Assembly (NCBI GenBank): GCA_035541895.1
Contig: DATKMK010000022.1
Coordinates: forward strand, 21,710-85,709
DNA length: 64,000 nucleotides
Direction of reading: 5' to 3'
DNA from: DATKMK01 sp035541895
GTDB taxonomy: Bacteria; Desulfobacterota; Binatia; HRBIN30; JACQVA1
Shown here: one piece after another, positions 63,107-64,000 of the stretch
Layout: every line of letters begins with the position of its first letter
Position numbering within the stretch: position 1 is the stretch's first letter
The notes under the pieces: generated by a model
Seen by the model: only the letters and a program-made list of their open reading frames with translations
Told to the model about the DNA's origin: nothing
Databases searched by the model: none
Translations under genes and position numbers: made by a program

Positions 63107-63694
63107 ATGAAGCAGGACACTTCGAGACTTGCTGAGGCGCTACTGAAGGCGCTGATTTTCGCCGCCCGCAAGCACCGCGACCAGCGGCGCAAGGATGCGG
63201 AAGCGTCGCCCTATATCAACCACCCGATCGAAGTGGCTGAGATCATCGCGCGCATCGGTGGCGTTGACGATGTCATGGTTCTGCAGGCGGCGCTGTTGCA
63301 CGACACGGTGGAGGATACGCAGACATCACCTGCCGAGCTCGAACGTGAGTTCGGGGCCACCGTCCGCAAGCTCGTGGAGGAAGTCACCGACGACAAGACA
63401 CTCGCGAAGCAAGAACGCAAACGACTCCAGATCGAACACGCGTCCCACCTGTCGCCTCATGCGAAACTGATCAAGCTTGCCGACAAGATCTGTAACGTGC
63501 GCGACGTGACGCATTCGCCGCCGAAGGACTGGGATGAACGGCGGCGGGTAGCCTACCTTGATTGGGCAGCCGAGGTCGTGGCTGGCTGCCGGGGTACCAA
63601 TCGGGCGCTTGAGCGCCACTTCGATGCCCTCCTGCGCCAGGTGCAGGGGCTCATGAATGCGGCCGGCGCTTCGCCAAGGCGCAAACCAGCCTGA
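63107..63694 (+). CDS. HD-domain protein, MESH1/SpoT-hydrolase-like
   Basis: 195 residues from ATG 63107 (63092 also possible). KALIFAARKHRDQRRKDAEASPYINHPIEVAEII, AALLHDTVEDT and LIKLADKICNVRDV match the HD hydrolase domain of SpoT and metazoan MESH1 (small alarmone hydrolase): ligands H, H-D and D. It lacks synthetase and regulatory domains. Likely degrades (p)ppGpp or a similar nucleotide. Located inside the tRNA-Leu island, adjacent to the tRNA. Confidence 0.88.
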   Translation: MKQDTSRLAEALLKALIFAARKHRDQRRKDAEASPYINHPIEVAEIIARIGGVDDVMVLQAALLHDTVEDTQTSPAELEREFGATVRKLVEEVTDDKTLAKQERKRLQIEHASHLSPHAKLIKLADKICNVRDVTHSPPKDWDERRRVAYLDWAAEVVAGCRGTNRALERHFDALLRQVQGLMNAAGASPRRKPA

Positions 63695-63860
63695 GCGCCG
63701 CTCGCTCTCTCCCTCGCAAATGCGCACGTTGTCGCCAGAAAGTTTCCCATTGTACCGAGTTGGTTTGCACGATAGCTGGATCACAACTCGTTTGGCCCCC
63801 CGATGGCCCCCCGGAACGAAGTTCTAGACCGCGAGAAGTTATTGATATTGAGTAACAAAA

Positions 63861-63885
63861 AGTGCGAAAGGGGGGACTTGAACCC
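63861..63885 (-). repeat. Proximal att-like copy at the tRNA-Leu 3' end
   Basis: Identical to 60101-60125. It covers the last 23 bases of the tRNA plus two flanking bases on its 3' side. The mature tRNA is complete, as expected when an element integrates by a 3'-end crossover that restores the gene. Confidence 0.8.
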
Positions 63886-63946
63886 CCACGGATTTTACTC
63901 CACAGGATCCTGAATCCTGCGCGTCTGCCAGTTCCGCCACTTTCGC
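63863..63946 (-). tRNA. tRNA-Leu (anticodon CAG)
   Basis: 84 bases, cloverleaf complete: acceptor GCGAAAG pairs with CTTTCGC; D-arm GGCGGAACTGGCAGAC; anticodon stem CAGGA/TCCTG with loop TTCAGGA (anticodon CAG); long variable arm of class II; T-arm GGGGGTTCAAGTCCCCC; discriminator A; the CCA is not encoded (next bases C-T). It is the integration site of the island to its left. Confidence 0.95.
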
Positions 63947-64000
63947 ACGTGGGTGAAGCGACGAGCATCGGCGCTTGCGCCGGCAAGCTGATAGCGTTCC

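Larger units (their letters stand above)
60101..63885. mobile_element. Small genomic island at tRNA-Leu(CAG)
   Basis: A 3.76-kb region between the tRNA-Leu gene and a 25-bp duplicate of its 3' end. Contents: DUF433/DUF5615 toxin-antitoxin pair, an ankyrin-like large protein with a frameshift, a remnant of a second copy of its C-terminus, and an HD-domain protein. No integrase, excisionase or transposase was found, so the element is a remnant or depended on an integrase in trans. Confidence 0.65.

Overview
The window is high-GC, densely coded bacterial chromosome. It has no phage structural genes, no rRNA and no CRISPR array. Several traits fit an uncultivated Binatota/Deltaproteobacteria-like lineage: paired cytochrome P450s, F420-type luciferase-like oxidoreductases, an SCP2-type thiolase with a DUF35 zinc-ribbon partner, large secreted beta-helix and Cys-rich proteins, and a type IV pilin. 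That placement is inference; no rRNA or marker phylogeny was possible here.

Layout. 0-5 kb: secreted proteins, including a long reading frame that runs off the left edge. 5-10 kb: polyphosphate kinase, then a divergent tatA-tatC-AsmA run. 10-20 kb: MoaD-like protein, BNR-repeat protein, SnoaL-like proteins, an SDR, a type IV pilin, a broken glycosyltransferase, cupin, EF-P, a GT-C-like membrane protein, Uma2 and an MFS carrier. 20.0-20.6 kb: a scrambled DUF2277/HEPN junction in which the first 42 bp of one gene lie inverted in place. 20.6-23.4 kb: sulfotransferase, LhgO, PurU.

23.4-29.2 kb is, in my reading, the most interesting part: a degenerate chromosomal integron. Four attC-like imperfect palindromes (23608-23663, 24356-24422, 27107-27188, 27950-28012) separate small minus-strand cassettes. 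These carry toxin-antitoxin pairs, a lipoprotein, DUF1622, an epoxide hydrolase, a homing-endonuclease-repeat protein, HicBA and a glycine-zipper protein. At the end lies a wrecked integron integrase (28818-29185) that keeps its middle and its last residues but has lost the core between them.

29.2-44 kb is ordinary chromosome: an M24-like lipoprotein, a histidine phosphatase, LysA, a luciferase-like enzyme, an IMPase, acyltransferase 3, a ferritin-like di-iron protein, a Rieske protein, IF-1/S21/RRM, a MenB/BadI-type crotonase, secreted proteins, an epoxide hydrolase, EthD and CPBP proteins. 44-51.8 kb: a lone response regulator, thiolase plus zinc ribbon, two tandem homologous histidine kinases, a GHMP kinase and a GFA protein. 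51.8-58 kb: a minus-strand run of luciferase-like enzyme, crotonase, HIBADH-type dehydrogenase, TetR, carboxymuconolactone-decarboxylase-like protein and two P450s. It looks like a regulated pathway for oxidising a hydrophobic substrate.

60.1-63.9 kb is a small genomic island. The 3' end of tRNA-Leu(CAG) at 63863-63946 is duplicated 3.76 kb away at 60101-60125. Between the copies are a DUF433/DUF5615 toxin-antitoxin pair, a large ankyrin-like protein frameshifted at a six-base homopolymer, a second broken copy of its C-terminus, and an HD-domain alarmone-hydrolase-like protein. No integrase remains.
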